This document shows positions 1 through 46,400 of a stretch of 63,020 nt of DNA, in pieces. Made by a program: the position numbers and the translations under genes. Source of the DNA: Hemicentrotus pulcherrimus. Taxonomy: Eukaryota > Echinodermata > Echinoidea > Camarodonta > Strongylocentrotidae. The notes under the pieces were generated by a model. That model did no database searches and had not been told where the DNA came from. It was given only the letters and a program-made list of their open reading frames with translations. Position 1 is the stretch's first letter; each line of letters begins with the position of its first letter. The DNA is taken from positions 3,642-66,661 of the forward strand of contig BEXV01001853.1 of assembly GCA_003118195.1 (NCBI GenBank). Reading direction: 5' to 3'.

Positions 1-54
1 TTTTGACTAAGGCCTACAAGCAATGATATCAAACATTTCATTTTTTTTTTGCAG

Positions 55-34696
<34,642 letters not shown>

Positions 34697-34994
34697 GTGT
34701 CTTTTAATCTCCATCCACCAAGTCTTCACCAAGGACAGTAACATCATATTAACCCTTTACCCACTGGAACCAGGTGGTCCCTGTATTAAGAATATGTGAA
34801 TGAGAGAATTCAGTAGCCAAAGGATTAAGGAACAGAGCATCTCATGAACCGATGGACCACTCAAGAATGGACATTTCTTCTGCCTGTTTATATTTTAAAT
34901 TTGTTGAGCGCAGCAACTTTCCAGGTCTTGTAGTTCGGACTGTGACCCATTTGTCCTGCAGTCCATATCTTCTGGTTCAGATCTGCTTCCATAA

Positions 34995-35156
34995 TACAGT
35001 CAAACCTGCTTTTAAAGTGACCACTTGTCTACAAAGACCACATTTGTTGTTCCCCTTGAAACTGGTTGTTCATTGAAACATGTACAAAAGGAACCTGTTC
35101 ATAAAGACCACTTTTCTTGTCTCCCTTGAGTGGCCTTATAGACAGGTTTCACTGTA
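34995..35156. mobile_element. TACAGTCAAACCTG TIR element, copy 4
   Basis: Ends TACAGTCAAACCTGC / GACAGGTTTCACTGTA; in the presumed DDX46 3' UTR. Confidence 0.8.
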
Positions 35157-36825
35157 CAGTATTTGTTGCATTATCCTGGGTATGATAGCCTGAATCCCAT
35201 GGCCTAAACATTGGTTTATTTATTATTGATAGCCCAACAAGTCCTTAAAATCAAAAGACAAAGAAAACAAATATATGTCCCCTCACTATCTTTGAAATAT
35301 ATAAGTAGAAACAAAAAAGATTGGTTCCTTATTTTTCACAACTTAAAGGCACATTTGAAATATGTGTTTTTTGTTTTTGCCCATATTTTGTAGATTTTTG
35401 TTATTTTTGTTGAAATTTTTACCTTGGTTGGGCCATTGTAAATAGCAGGTCTACATCATGTGCTACATTTAAATCATGTTTGTGAATTGTTAGACTTTTA
35501 TTTTGACTGTTGATTTCAGCTTGTTATCTAAAGATAAGCTAACCAAACAATGGAGAACATGTTCAACTGCTCAGTATGGGGTCAAATTTAGATTGAAATA
35601 GGATATCTTCACAATGATGGGCTTCAGATATTTATTGAGCCTGTTTCTGTGCTTTTGGTAATTTGTCCCAAGTGAAATTATCACCAAATACCTTTTGTAA
35701 AAATGACTGTGTCAACAAACACTGTTGCTGAGATGAATGAGCTCATCTAAACCACATAGGAAGTTTTTTTTTATCATCCATGATTTTTGTTGTCTCCTGT
35801 TTTAGAAAATAGATTTTTATAAAAATCAAATTGTAGGTCCAAGATTGTCATTTCTAATGTTTTAGCAAGACCAATACTAGAATTGAAAGACTTTACCAAA
35901 AGGTTGTATCCCTTGTAGAAGTTGTTTATGTTATAACAAGATTATTTAGAATTTATTCAAAAAGTGTTTGGTTGCGTCCTTGGATTCCTAGTACCTTCAT
36001 TATGAAGTTTTGGTTTCCAATAAAAATTTATCAATGCAGTATCTAAGGACCATTAATTATGTTGATTCATTTCTGAAAAATAATATGTCATTTTCTTTGT
36101 CAAATATGGTCAGATTTACATGGATTTATAGTTTGTGTGACATCACTTGTGAAATATTCAACAAATATTTACTGGAGTGCACTCAAATGTAAAAGTTATC
36201 GAACTTGTTTTCTTGCAGCCACAACCATTAACATATTGTCAAAAACTATTACTGCAACAAAATATCTTCATGTTTACCTTACTTCCTTTCAATAAGAGAA
36301 TTTGAAACAAGAATTTTTATTCATTGACATAAATCAAACCATAGGTATTACTACTCCATGAAAATATTTATGAAATGATTTCATGATCATGCTTCATTTT
36401 AAAGGAAATTACATTTCAATATATGTATGCTTTTGCTTAATGCTTGACGGGTTTTAATTTGAAAGTTTATAAATGGCCACATAGAAGCCTTTCCTTGTGA
36501 AATATTTAAGCTGAGAAAACATTATTTTTCAGCAGCAATATGACGTTTGTTTATTATGGTAGTTCAAATGTAAACTTCGTTTTCCGTTTTGCTTGAAAAT
36601 TAAATTATGGTCTGATCAAAAAATATTCTTCAGTATTTTCATAGCCCTTTCAAAATGAAAAGTGATATTTGAATCACTGCAATTGTCATATTATTATTTT
36701 TTTGTTGTTAAATTTTTATTTGTTTCTTCTATAAAAGTTTTTCATCAGCTAGAGTTAAATGGGATGCCCATTCCTAATCAAGATTTGAAAACAACAAATC
36801 TCATTTTTAAAATGATGTTATTGTA

Positions 36826-36831
36826 AATAAA
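36826..36831 (+). promoter_or_regulatory. Candidate polyadenylation signal AATAAA
   Basis: AATAAA about 2.1 kb after the DDX46 stop, with TTGATGTCTGG and a GTTTCC T/G-rich stretch downstream. An earlier AATAAA at 36019-36024 is an alternative. Confidence 0.35.
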
Positions 36832-37152
36832 ATTGTAAATTTTTTGACAATGCTTGATGTCTGGCTATATTGCTATATTTGTTTCCACTGTCCATTATAC
36901 CTGTATAATTGGAGCAAATTAAGAATAGAAGTAAAGATACCGGTAGTTTTAAACATGATATGAGAGGTGAAAGAGAAAATGAGAATCTCGAGTGGATGCG
37001 AGTTTTAGAGACAGAGTATGGGTCACTGAAAACTAATTATAGTGGAGAATAGAAGAGGCTACAAGATAGGGGGAGAGAGAAAGGTAGGAGAGAGAGGGGG
37101 ATCGAGTGGAAAGAGAGAGATGCATGGAGAGAGAGAGAGAGAGAGAGAGAGG

Positions 37153-37283
37153 TGGAGAGAGGATATGGACGCCAGGAGGAGGTACCAGTATTTGTTTAAA
37201 TACTGAAATGACGAATCATCCAGCTAACTGTAGGCCAGCTAGTATAATTATTCATATGACAAAGTCACTGGCTGATACATGTA
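37153..37283 (+). repeat. Left direct repeat flanking the retrotransposon
   Basis: GGAGAGAGGATATGGAC, AGGAGGAGGTACCAGTATTT, AATACTGAAATGA and CCAGCTAACTGTAGGCCAGC all recur in the same order at 39526-39675. Confidence 0.8.
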
Positions 37284-37289
37284 AGTAAT

Positions 37290-39520
37290 ACAGTCAATCA
37301 GATTCCTCAGATCAGTATAAGAAATATGTTGATTATAAGAATGTCTTGGTTAATACTCTTCATATAGCCAAGCAAAATTATTACAATGATTTGTTCCACA
37401 GTGTTAAAGGCGATATAAGAAAAACTTGGGTCTCACATCAATGAATTGTTAGGTCGGTTAAATAGGCATTCACTTCCTCAAGAGATGGATTTTAATGGAG
37501 TGCTCCTATCACCTGCCAAGGATAAGGCTGAAAGTTTTAATAAATATTTCATTGGATTACCCATGAAAATCAGTACATATATTCCTCAGGTACCACAATC
37601 TTTTCATTAATATATGAAACAGTGTGAAGATAATGCATCTATGTTTCTAAAGCCAACTTCAAACTCTGAGATCATCGATATTGTGTCATCTTTGAAACCA
37701 TCTAAATCTAGTGGTTCTGATGATATCTCACCTAGGATTGTAAAGGAGTGCATTCACCTTTTTATTGATCCCTTATGTAAAATCATTAATATGTCTTTAT
37801 CTCAGGGAATTGTTCCAGATTAACTCAAGGTAGCTAAAGTGGTACCAGTATATAAAAAATCTGACCATAAAATTTCATTAATTATAGGCCAATAGCACTG
37901 TTACCAATCTTTTCTAAAAATCTTGAGAAAATAATTTATAAACGCTTAAATTAGTTTCTATCTAAAAAGAATATCTTGATTCCTCAGCAGTGCGGTTTTC
38001 ATAAGCACTTCTCCACTCAAATGGGTGTGTTTAATTTATTAAGTAATATCATAAAAGCTATTGATGGAGACAAGTATGGTCTGGGGATACTCTTAGATCT
38101 ATCTAAGGTGTTTGATACCAACTATGGCATCCTCAGGAAACTAGAGCATTATGGAATATGTGGTGTAGCATTGTCTTGGTTCCAAAGCTATCTGTTTGAC
38201 AGGACTCAATTTGTTGTGGTGGATGGTACTAGCCCAACTTGCTTCTATTATGGCGTACCTCATTGTTCTTGGTCCCCTGTTGTTTTTAATCTATATAAAT
38301 GATATAATACACTTGTCAACATTATTCTCACACTCCCTGTTTGCTGATGTTACCAGCTTGCTGCTGGTTGATAAGAAGGCTGAAGATTTATTACTAATTG
38401 CATTAATCAAGAGATTCAGAAACTGTATGCTTGGTATTGTTGTAATAAGTTATTGTTGAATATTCAAGAAACCAAACGTGTTATTTTCCGCTCAAAGGGT
38501 AAAAAACTTCCGGATGGTATTACTTTTCTTAATGTTGGAGGCCATGATGTTGCGCTCAGTGAAAATGTTCAGTTCTTAGGGTTAACTATGGATCAGCATT
38601 TATCTTGGAAGAATCATTTAGATGTTGTATGCACTAAATTGTCCCGAAGTGTAGGTGTTATTTTTAGATTGAAATTTATTTTACCTAAAAGAGTGCTGAT
38701 AACATTATATAATAGTATTATTCTTCCATATTTGACATATTGTAATGTCGCTTGGGGAAACACTTTTAAGTCATATCTTGATAAGTTGAGAGTATTGCAG
38801 AAAAGGGCAATAAGGCTTATTACTAATTCTAATTATAGACATCCAAGTTCTCCATTGTTCCTTTGACTAAGAATGTTACAACTAAGTGCACTTGTGTCGT
38901 TTATAATTGCGTATTGTTTATGTATAAACTTCAGTCTATGCCTCATGAATGTACATTAAAGGATTTATTCCGTAAAAACTCACAAATTCATAATTATAAT
39001 ACACGTCGAAAGGGTTTTATTCATCAACCTTTTTCAAGAACAAATATCACTCTGACCTCTTACATAAAAGAATGGAACAGTTTGCCTGTGATATGGCATA
39101 ATTCTACTTTTTCTACTATTTCTACTTTGTCTACTATTTCTCATTTTCATATGCTTATAGACCACTAAGGACTGTGTGTGTGTGTGTGTGTGTGTGCGCG
39201 TGTGTGTGTGTGTGTGGTGTGCGTGTGTGCGTGTGTGAGTGCGGGTGTGTGAATATCTGTTTGTGTACTATATTCTGTAGCTTAGTTTGTTTCCAAAGTG
39301 TATAAACGTTACATTGGCTTTTATTCTCCTTGCCATATATGTATTTTGTTGAGGGCCTGGCTCACAAGCTAATTAGCTTCTACAGGGTTCCTAAAACCAT
39401 TTACTTGTTGATGTAATCAAGTTAATTAATGTACTATTACCAGTCTCTTTTTCATGTAAAAGATTATATCATGTTTAGTGTGGTTTTGAATAAATGAACT
39501 TGAACTTGAACTTGAGCAAG
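37290..39520 (+). pseudogene. Decayed non-LTR retrotransposon (reverse transcriptase, 3' end)
   Basis: Frames in order: YYNDLFHSVKGDIRKTW (about 37380-37430); SSGSDDISPRIVKECI (37700); IPQQCGFHKHFSTQMGVFNL and LGILLDLSKVFD (37976-38110, RT motif A with LDLSKVFDT); GPLLFLIYINDI (38270); FADVTSLLLV, replacing the F/YADD catalytic motif (about 38340); NVQFLGLTMDQHLSWKNHLD (38560); RAIRLI (38800); and an NYNTRRK to WNSLP end (38990-39080). Frames change several times and stops interrupt. Tail ends in repeated CTTGAA. CR1/Jockey-like; an inactive relic. Confidence 0.85.
39176..39250 (+). repeat. GT microsatellite
   Basis: TG dinucleotide run with occasional CG/AG changes in the 3' part of the retrotransposon relic. 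Confidence 0.9.
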
Positions 39521-39525
39521 AAAGA

Positions 39526-39675
39526 TGGAGAGAGGATATATATGGAAGCAATTAGGAGGAGGTACCAGTATTTTTTTGAATACTGAAATGAAGCCATCAT
39601 ATCCAGCTAACTGTAGGCCAGCTAGTATAATTATTTATATGACAATTAAAGTCACGTCTTGGCTGACTATATACA
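39526..39675 (+). repeat. Right direct repeat flanking the retrotransposon
   Basis: Counterpart of 37153-37283 with roughly 10-15% differences and small indels by eye. Followed by GA microsatellite at 39700-39725. Confidence 0.8.
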
Positions 39676-39959
39676 GCCAATCGACAGAAAGATAGATAAA
39701 TTAGAGAGAGAGAGAGAGAGAGAGAAAAGATGGGGGAAGCAAAATTTAGCAACAAATAGAAAAGGGCCTATGAAATCAATAAAGGAAGAGAAGAGTAAAG
39801 GGCCTATGAAGAAGAAGAAAAACAAGGATATGTACGATGAGGGAGAAAAGCGTATGTGGAAGAACTTCAGAAATTTGCCTAACTTTACAGCTGGTTAAAG
39901 TCAATTGCACAAACTTTTTTCCAGGCTCTTTTCTATTCATCTGCACGTGATACTGCATA

Positions 39960-40388
39960 CATACGTGCATTAAAGCAGTATATGTGTATCACCACGGATT
40001 TTATCGTATCAACAAAAGAAAATAATTCACATGACTCGACTGCTTGCTTGACTAGCAATTTCAGATACGAGTGCATACCATACTCGCCGACCAATCAATA
40101 CTCTTGATAATAGCACTGACTGAAACGCAGTTAGCCAATCACGTTATGTGTACGAAGTGAATCACATTCAGGCGCCCCGTTTCTGAAACCTCATCATGTG
40201 ACTTTTATAAACAACACAAGCACTCGCGCGTAGTATGCATGCAGTCATTGAACTATATAGGCCTTCTATTGTATACACTGTGTACTTTTGGCATGCATGC
40301 AACGCGAAGCCCATACGGTAAACTACACAGATAATCGGTGCAGCGAGAGGAGATTTTCCAAGTTTCAAGCAACGATCATGATGTGAAA
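39960..40388 (+). promoter_or_regulatory. Probable FNIP promoter/5' UTR region
   Basis: The 430 bp before the FNIP start codon are less AT-rich than the surroundings, with several CpGs (around 40150-40345). The first exon has an in-frame stop at 40332. A TATATAGG string occurs near 40254. No transcription start can be fixed from sequence. Confidence 0.35.
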
Positions 40389-40483
40389 ATGGCTTTAATT
40401 CATCGACTTTTCCAAAATTCCCGTGAAAAGAGGCGCTCCAACAGCACCTGGGGATGCGGAGCTTCAAGGAAGGAGAATTTAGA
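40389..40483 (+). CDS. FNIP: FNIP exon 1 with start codon
   Basis: MALIHRLFQNSREKRR is like the human N-terminus MAPTLFQKLFSKR. The ATG has A at -3 and G at +4. The frame upstream is open back to a TAA at 40332 without another ATG, fixing the start. The exon ends GA|GTAAGT in phase 2, exactly fitting the next exon, which begins with one codon-completing base (GA+C, then TGG). The next exon lies 17.8 kb away. Confidence 0.75.
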
Positions 40484-43400
40484 GTAAGTTCAGTGCAGTG
40501 AATAACGGGTGCACGGTGCCGGGTGATCATGATCATGTCGGTTCACACACGTCCACTGGGCATGGCACCAGTGCAGTGCAGTGGCAGTGCAGACAGAATA
40601 GACCTAGATCTAGATCTAGAATCACAAAATTCACAGAGTCGTTTTTTGACAACATATTACATAACAACATGTAGTCACATAGAAATACTCACATTCACAA
40701 CAGTTTGGCGCTTGTTCAGAAACCTATCCAAAATTTGACCCTTAACTCTAGACTGAAATTGTCTGTCTCTTTCATAGTCATACGTTAGCATTAACCATCC
40801 TGGATCGATGAACAGGCGCAGGCTAGACCTAGATCTACAACATCGTGTATTAAAGTAAAGTAAAGTAAGTAAAGTTAGTCTCTGATTTGGGTAGGGTGGG
40901 CTCTGTCTTCAGAACAGGCCCATAGGCCATATGCTTTTGTGTTCACGTTCGGTGTTATGGTTCTTCACACCAAAGTTGGCAAAACTACTGGCCAAATTCC
41001 ACACTTCACAGGATGCATATCCGGTGCATCTTATTTTGACCGTATTTTAAACTTACGCTGCGCATGACGTCGTCTAAGTCTCATCTTCTTACATAGATCT
41101 AGTCTAGATCTACATGTATGCCGAAGGCAAAAGGATTATGAAGGAAAAACTGTGCACGAGCTACGAGTTCGTAATGACATGCACAGTTTTTCTGTTATAA
41201 TCATTTTGCCTTTGGGCGTACACTAGAAAGGATGAGATTTAGATGACGTCATGCGCAGCGAGGGTTTAAAGTAACTACCGCTGCAAGATTTTTATCATGG
41301 ATGTCGATTTTAACCCATAATTTCCTAAAAAGGGACTGTTAAACGGATTATTTCAGTCAAGTTGGTAAATGGAACTAAAGTAGTTAAGCCTAAACCTAAT
41401 TGTCAAAATAAGATGCACCGAATATGCATCCTGTGGAATTTGGCTGGTAGTTTTGCAAAGTTTGATGTAAAGAAACGTTACACCGAACGTGAACACTAAA
41501 GCGTATGGGCCTGTTCTGTCTCTAAAGAGAGAGCCGACCCTACCCAAATCAGAGGCTAACGAACGAAGAGACAGAAAAATTTGGTCTAGGAGATACCCTA
41601 GACCTACTATAACATACCCAAAATGAAGTGAATATTCATTAAATGTCCAAACAAAGATCAGGAGTGAAAATTTGTTATGTTTATGACCCGTTTTGTGTCA
41701 ATTTTTTTGTTATTTTTGGAGCATTTTGGGGGATAAACTTTATATAATTACCGGTATACACTTTTTCACAGGTTTCACGGCAAACCGCTGCACAATACAA
41801 GTGCATACCGATGATGGGTTGCGGCAGCGCGCGTGCTCCTGTGTGAAATTATCTACAGTAATGAGGATCTGAGACATCTTTCTTTTCCTAAAAACAAAGA
41901 CATTTATCACAATCACTGCAAGCCACCACACAATACAAATGGGTTCCGGGCGGGCGACCGATAATATAAAAAAATACATTTTAAAAACTATTTTTGTTAT
42001 AGATGATGACAGAAGTGTTGGTTAATTATTACTCATAGTTATAAAAAAATGCATTTTTAACTTTGTCGTTACAGATCACCAGAAGTGCTGGTTTCTCATA
42101 AATGGTAAGATTTATTTAGTAGTTTTGTCAGCCATGCAACATAATGGAATTGATAGATTCCACCTAAAATAAAACAAAAATAAAAAGTCCATTCATGGAA
42201 ATCGAAAAGCGAATGAAGTTTACAGTTGGTCTCAGTAGACATACAAATTAAGCACTTGTGTTGTGTTGTATGCTAATAAGTATCTGGTTTGCCCACTCAA
42301 CTCACCAATGATCAAAGTCACGAAATGCATGCTACATGTTACATGTATCTTGCGAATGCCAGCGATTAGTCTACTGAGCCCATATTATCCTGCCAGTATC
42401 CCCTTTTCCGTGCGGCCTCTGTACGGAGGAAGCAGGCAGCCATGAGATTTTTTGTACAAATTCACAGGCTCCGCGGGGCTCTGTGGCCTCTACGATTTTG
42501 TTTCGCAGAAAGTTATACAAATTTGAAAAATCGTAAGCCCGTAGTCCGTAGACATGTCGTAGGTGTCATTGCACAAAACCAGCACGAATTTGCACATATA
42601 GGACTACGAACGGTACAATAATTATACCACTATGGTACTGGACATTTCCACACATTTTACCGACAATTTTATCTTGCATTGTTGACATGAAGACGAAAAT
42701 AATCTTCCAAAAACAACATCTGCCAATAGATCTTGATCTAAGTTCGTGCCAATGCATTGCAAAAGTAAAAGAAGGGCCGTTTAATGGACCTGCTGCGAAG
42801 CATCCAGCACGTGAAGTCTCCATTTTCAATCCAATGTATACATTACAAAAAACTGCAGGGTATGGCATCGGTGCGGGATGGACGAGCGGTCTAAGGCGCT
42901 GGTTTCGGGTCCATTCTACATGTGTCGGCAAGAGATCGAATCCAGACTTCGTGTAAATTTTTTTTGTTTTTAAGACCGAAAAAGATGGGTGCGGTTAATA
43001 CACGAGGGCAGTTTATACAACGTTAATTACGGTAGACAATAGCCCTGATCTGAGTTTAGAATATTAGACAACATTTAACATCAAAGTTATTGCTTCAAAT
43101 ACAATGTATGGAGGTTTTCCAAGATCAACCACAACTCATCGTTCAATAGGAATAGGATCGTCATAATCAAGATAGTTACCGCAGAGCCATCATGTGGTAG
43201 CATACCATATGGTTTCAAGTAACAGAGAGTATCATTCTCAACAATAGGGAAGGGGCTCACATGACAGGTCTGTTTACTTACAGTCATATGTAGGTTCTGA
43301 TTTGAAAATTCAAAGTTGTTTTGCAGTTAGGAATCGTGCAGACTCACCTGTTGAAATTTACAAGACTTCTAGTAACTGGAAGTTAAAAAAAGACCACTTA

Positions 43401-46400
43401 TGTTAAGGTTAGCGGAACTTAGTGCCCTAGCAGAAAAACTACAAGCAGTGGAAGGAGCAGTGTTCTCATTCGCAGTTATGCGTTGGGTTAATGCAAACCA
43501 TGCCATTAACTTAAAGGCTTACACCAGCTTGTAATTAAAATGAATCCTCTCCCAAGGCTTTAGTTAACTCTGAATACTCATTTTTTGGTCCAATGTGAAC
43601 CCAACCCTCATCGTTTTTAGTGGCATATATGTTGTGTATAACTCGTAAACTTGTACTTTTAAACTGATGGCCCATGTGAACATGCCTGTACATTCAGCTA
43701 TAGACTAATCGGACTGACTGGATGAGTTCCAAGGTCAGATGTCTCTCACATGGATTATCACAATCACATGACAATTTAAAGCTGTTGTGTAGAATTGTGA
43801 ACACAGGTGTTGCTTCTTTTTCATTTCTTTCGCCAGCACTTAACAGGTTTTGTTTACAGCCCTGAACAGTCACCCAAAAGACTTTGATTTTATGGTTAAA
43901 GGGTTCAAGGTTCTATAGTACATGGAAATATACCGGTATCCAAAAGTGAATTTCAATCTCTGGGTATTTGTTATTATCTATTTATTTTTTTATAAAGGTT
44001 TTAAAAAAACATGAGCAACTTTTCAACCAGGAAGCTGTTCAAGTAACAAATTCCCGATTGGCAACATTCCCCCACAGTCGTTTATTGTCCTAACAAACTA
44101 ATCTTATTGTCTCCCAACTGTGGAGAAGTCTCACACTTCTTTAAGCCCCAACCTGTCTGAATATGGATGTAACGTGAAGCTTTCATTTTCCAATGTGGAG
44201 CATAACCTTCAAATGGATGGCTTGTATCTCAGTAGAACCTCTAAGATGTTGTTTCTTAAATTTAGAAACCCCAGACCTTAAAAAGAATACTCTTTAGGTC
44301 TAGACTTACTATTCACAATTCCTGTAATTTGCACAAGGAGGATTACTGCACGTGGATAGATATCTAGTAATTTATTATATACATGTAAATTATGAAATCA
44401 AAACTTTGAATCACATGTTCATCTACCACAGGATTGCATTACAGAGAAATTACAACAAAAGGTTTTGAGGTTTTGTTTCCTTATACCTGTTAGAGAGAAA
44501 CATTCATAGGGGCTTTAGAGAGTGGGCTGAAAGGATACTTCTTGTTTCCTTCCTTTTGTATGTATTCACTGTGATTCTCATCGTCTCCCTCGCATTCATG
44601 CAAAAGAGGCTGTGTTGATGTTCAACTTTTGCGTGGGAATAATGCACATCATTATGCAAATTTAAAAGGTCACCAGCGTATTGCATTTGAATGCATTCTC
44701 AAAGGGATACTGAGAATTACATGCTCAGTTGCACATTGATCTTTCCAGTAAATGGCTCTTGTAATATTTGCTTAGCATTTGTGATAAGTTTTGTGGCCTT
44801 TTTTATGTTGTCTTTGAAGACATTTTAAGTAACGTGTGTTTGTACAATCACCAGTACATAATACATGAACATGCACATTTAATAAAAGCTTTTGTATATC
44901 GGTATATATATTTTTTTTTAAACAGATGTGTAGAATTCAGACATGATTATCTAGAGGCTTGTTATCAAACGTACGCTAGATCAGAGTCATAATAGTAGCA
45001 CAACATCCAATAAAATATGATGTATAAAAAACTGCCCTTGATTTGCATCAAGAAATAAAGTTATCGAACGGGTCTATCTTTTTGGAGTCATTTCTTTTCT
45101 TTGTATAGAAGAAATAATAGATAAGTAAACAAATATCTTATCAAGCTTGATTACTGTTCCTCACACAAATGCATATCATCATAGATAGGTATTTCTCCTG
45201 TATATTTATTAGGTACGGTGTATGTGTAGTTTCTCTTTTGATTGTTTACAACATTACGGGATTTAACATGAAACCATGAGTGCGGAGGTTGTAATGGTAC
45301 TCCCGATACACACGGGTGTTTATTGGCATTGATCACAGACATTCCCAGCTAGAGGGATTGTTTTGATGAGTCAGAATAGCATGAGAAATGATCACAAGAA
45401 GTGTTGTAATCACCACAACTTGCTGTGCCTTGCCAAGAATCGTCATCGTACGGTCCGGGAATCAAGTTTCTTGTTATGACGAGGAAGGAAGAAATAATTT
45501 GTATTGCTTATTATCTGTATTATGCGGTCGATCCCATCAGGCGGGTAGATCGGAAGTTCAAATCTACTTCAGCAAAAAAAAAGAAATAAAAAATTGCATG
45601 TCTAGCTTGATGGCTCATCATCATTATAATCCAATGTATTGCAATATTTGATTGAGGGTTAAAGCAGAGATTGATTGATCAGCCTCGGCCCATGATGCAA
45701 AGTTTTTAAAGTGTGTTGACCTTTCCTTTGCTGAAAAAAAATACAAAAAGAAAGTAAATTATGAACGCTCTTTTGCTCAGTGTGGCTGAACTGTGTGACT
45801 AGCAATTTTACACTGATGAACTACAGAACTGGTGCATGATATTTTGTAAACCCCCTTGCAGAAATAGTGTGGGTGTTTTTGTTTCACTTTGGTCTGTATG
45901 TCAAGCTGTCAACCATTCAACACTTGAAAAAAGGTTTGTGATTGCCTTTCAGTGAGAGGAATGGTTTAGCGCAGGCAGTCAAGCATGGGGTGGTTTGTTT
46001 GGAACTGAGGATATTCTTCTATTGTGTTTTGCTTGAACTGCAGTACCTTTTACCACATAATCAGTGCTCAGTTGACATGGTACTTAATGTATCTCCCTCT
46101 GTGAGTCACAAATATGTGACACCAAATCACTTGATTTCATCTTAAAGGCATTGCATCAAAATTGTCAAAAAGTTACATGAATGGAAAGATTGTAGGGTCA
46201 AAGTTTCGTTGTGACTGGAAAACTTATGGTGGTTTTTTCCTTTAAGCCAAGTATGCACTTTTTGTCAAATATGGCTGCAATGCAAAGTCTGGAATGTATA
46301 ATTGTGTGCCAAACATGCATGAGGCATGGCTTGGGCAAGGCCTCATCCTTTCTTGGAAATGTTTTATTAAACCTGTGCCAACCATTTGTCGCATGTTTTA

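Larger units (their letters stand above)
34697..36850 (+). other. Likely DDX46 3' UTR and downstream flank
   Basis: AT-rich, no coding signal. Contains a TACAGTCAAACCTG-family element (34995-35156). AATAAA hexamers occur at 36019 and 36826; the second is followed by a T/G-rich stretch and is a plausible end of the transcript. The true polyadenylation site cannot be settled from sequence alone. Confidence 0.4.
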
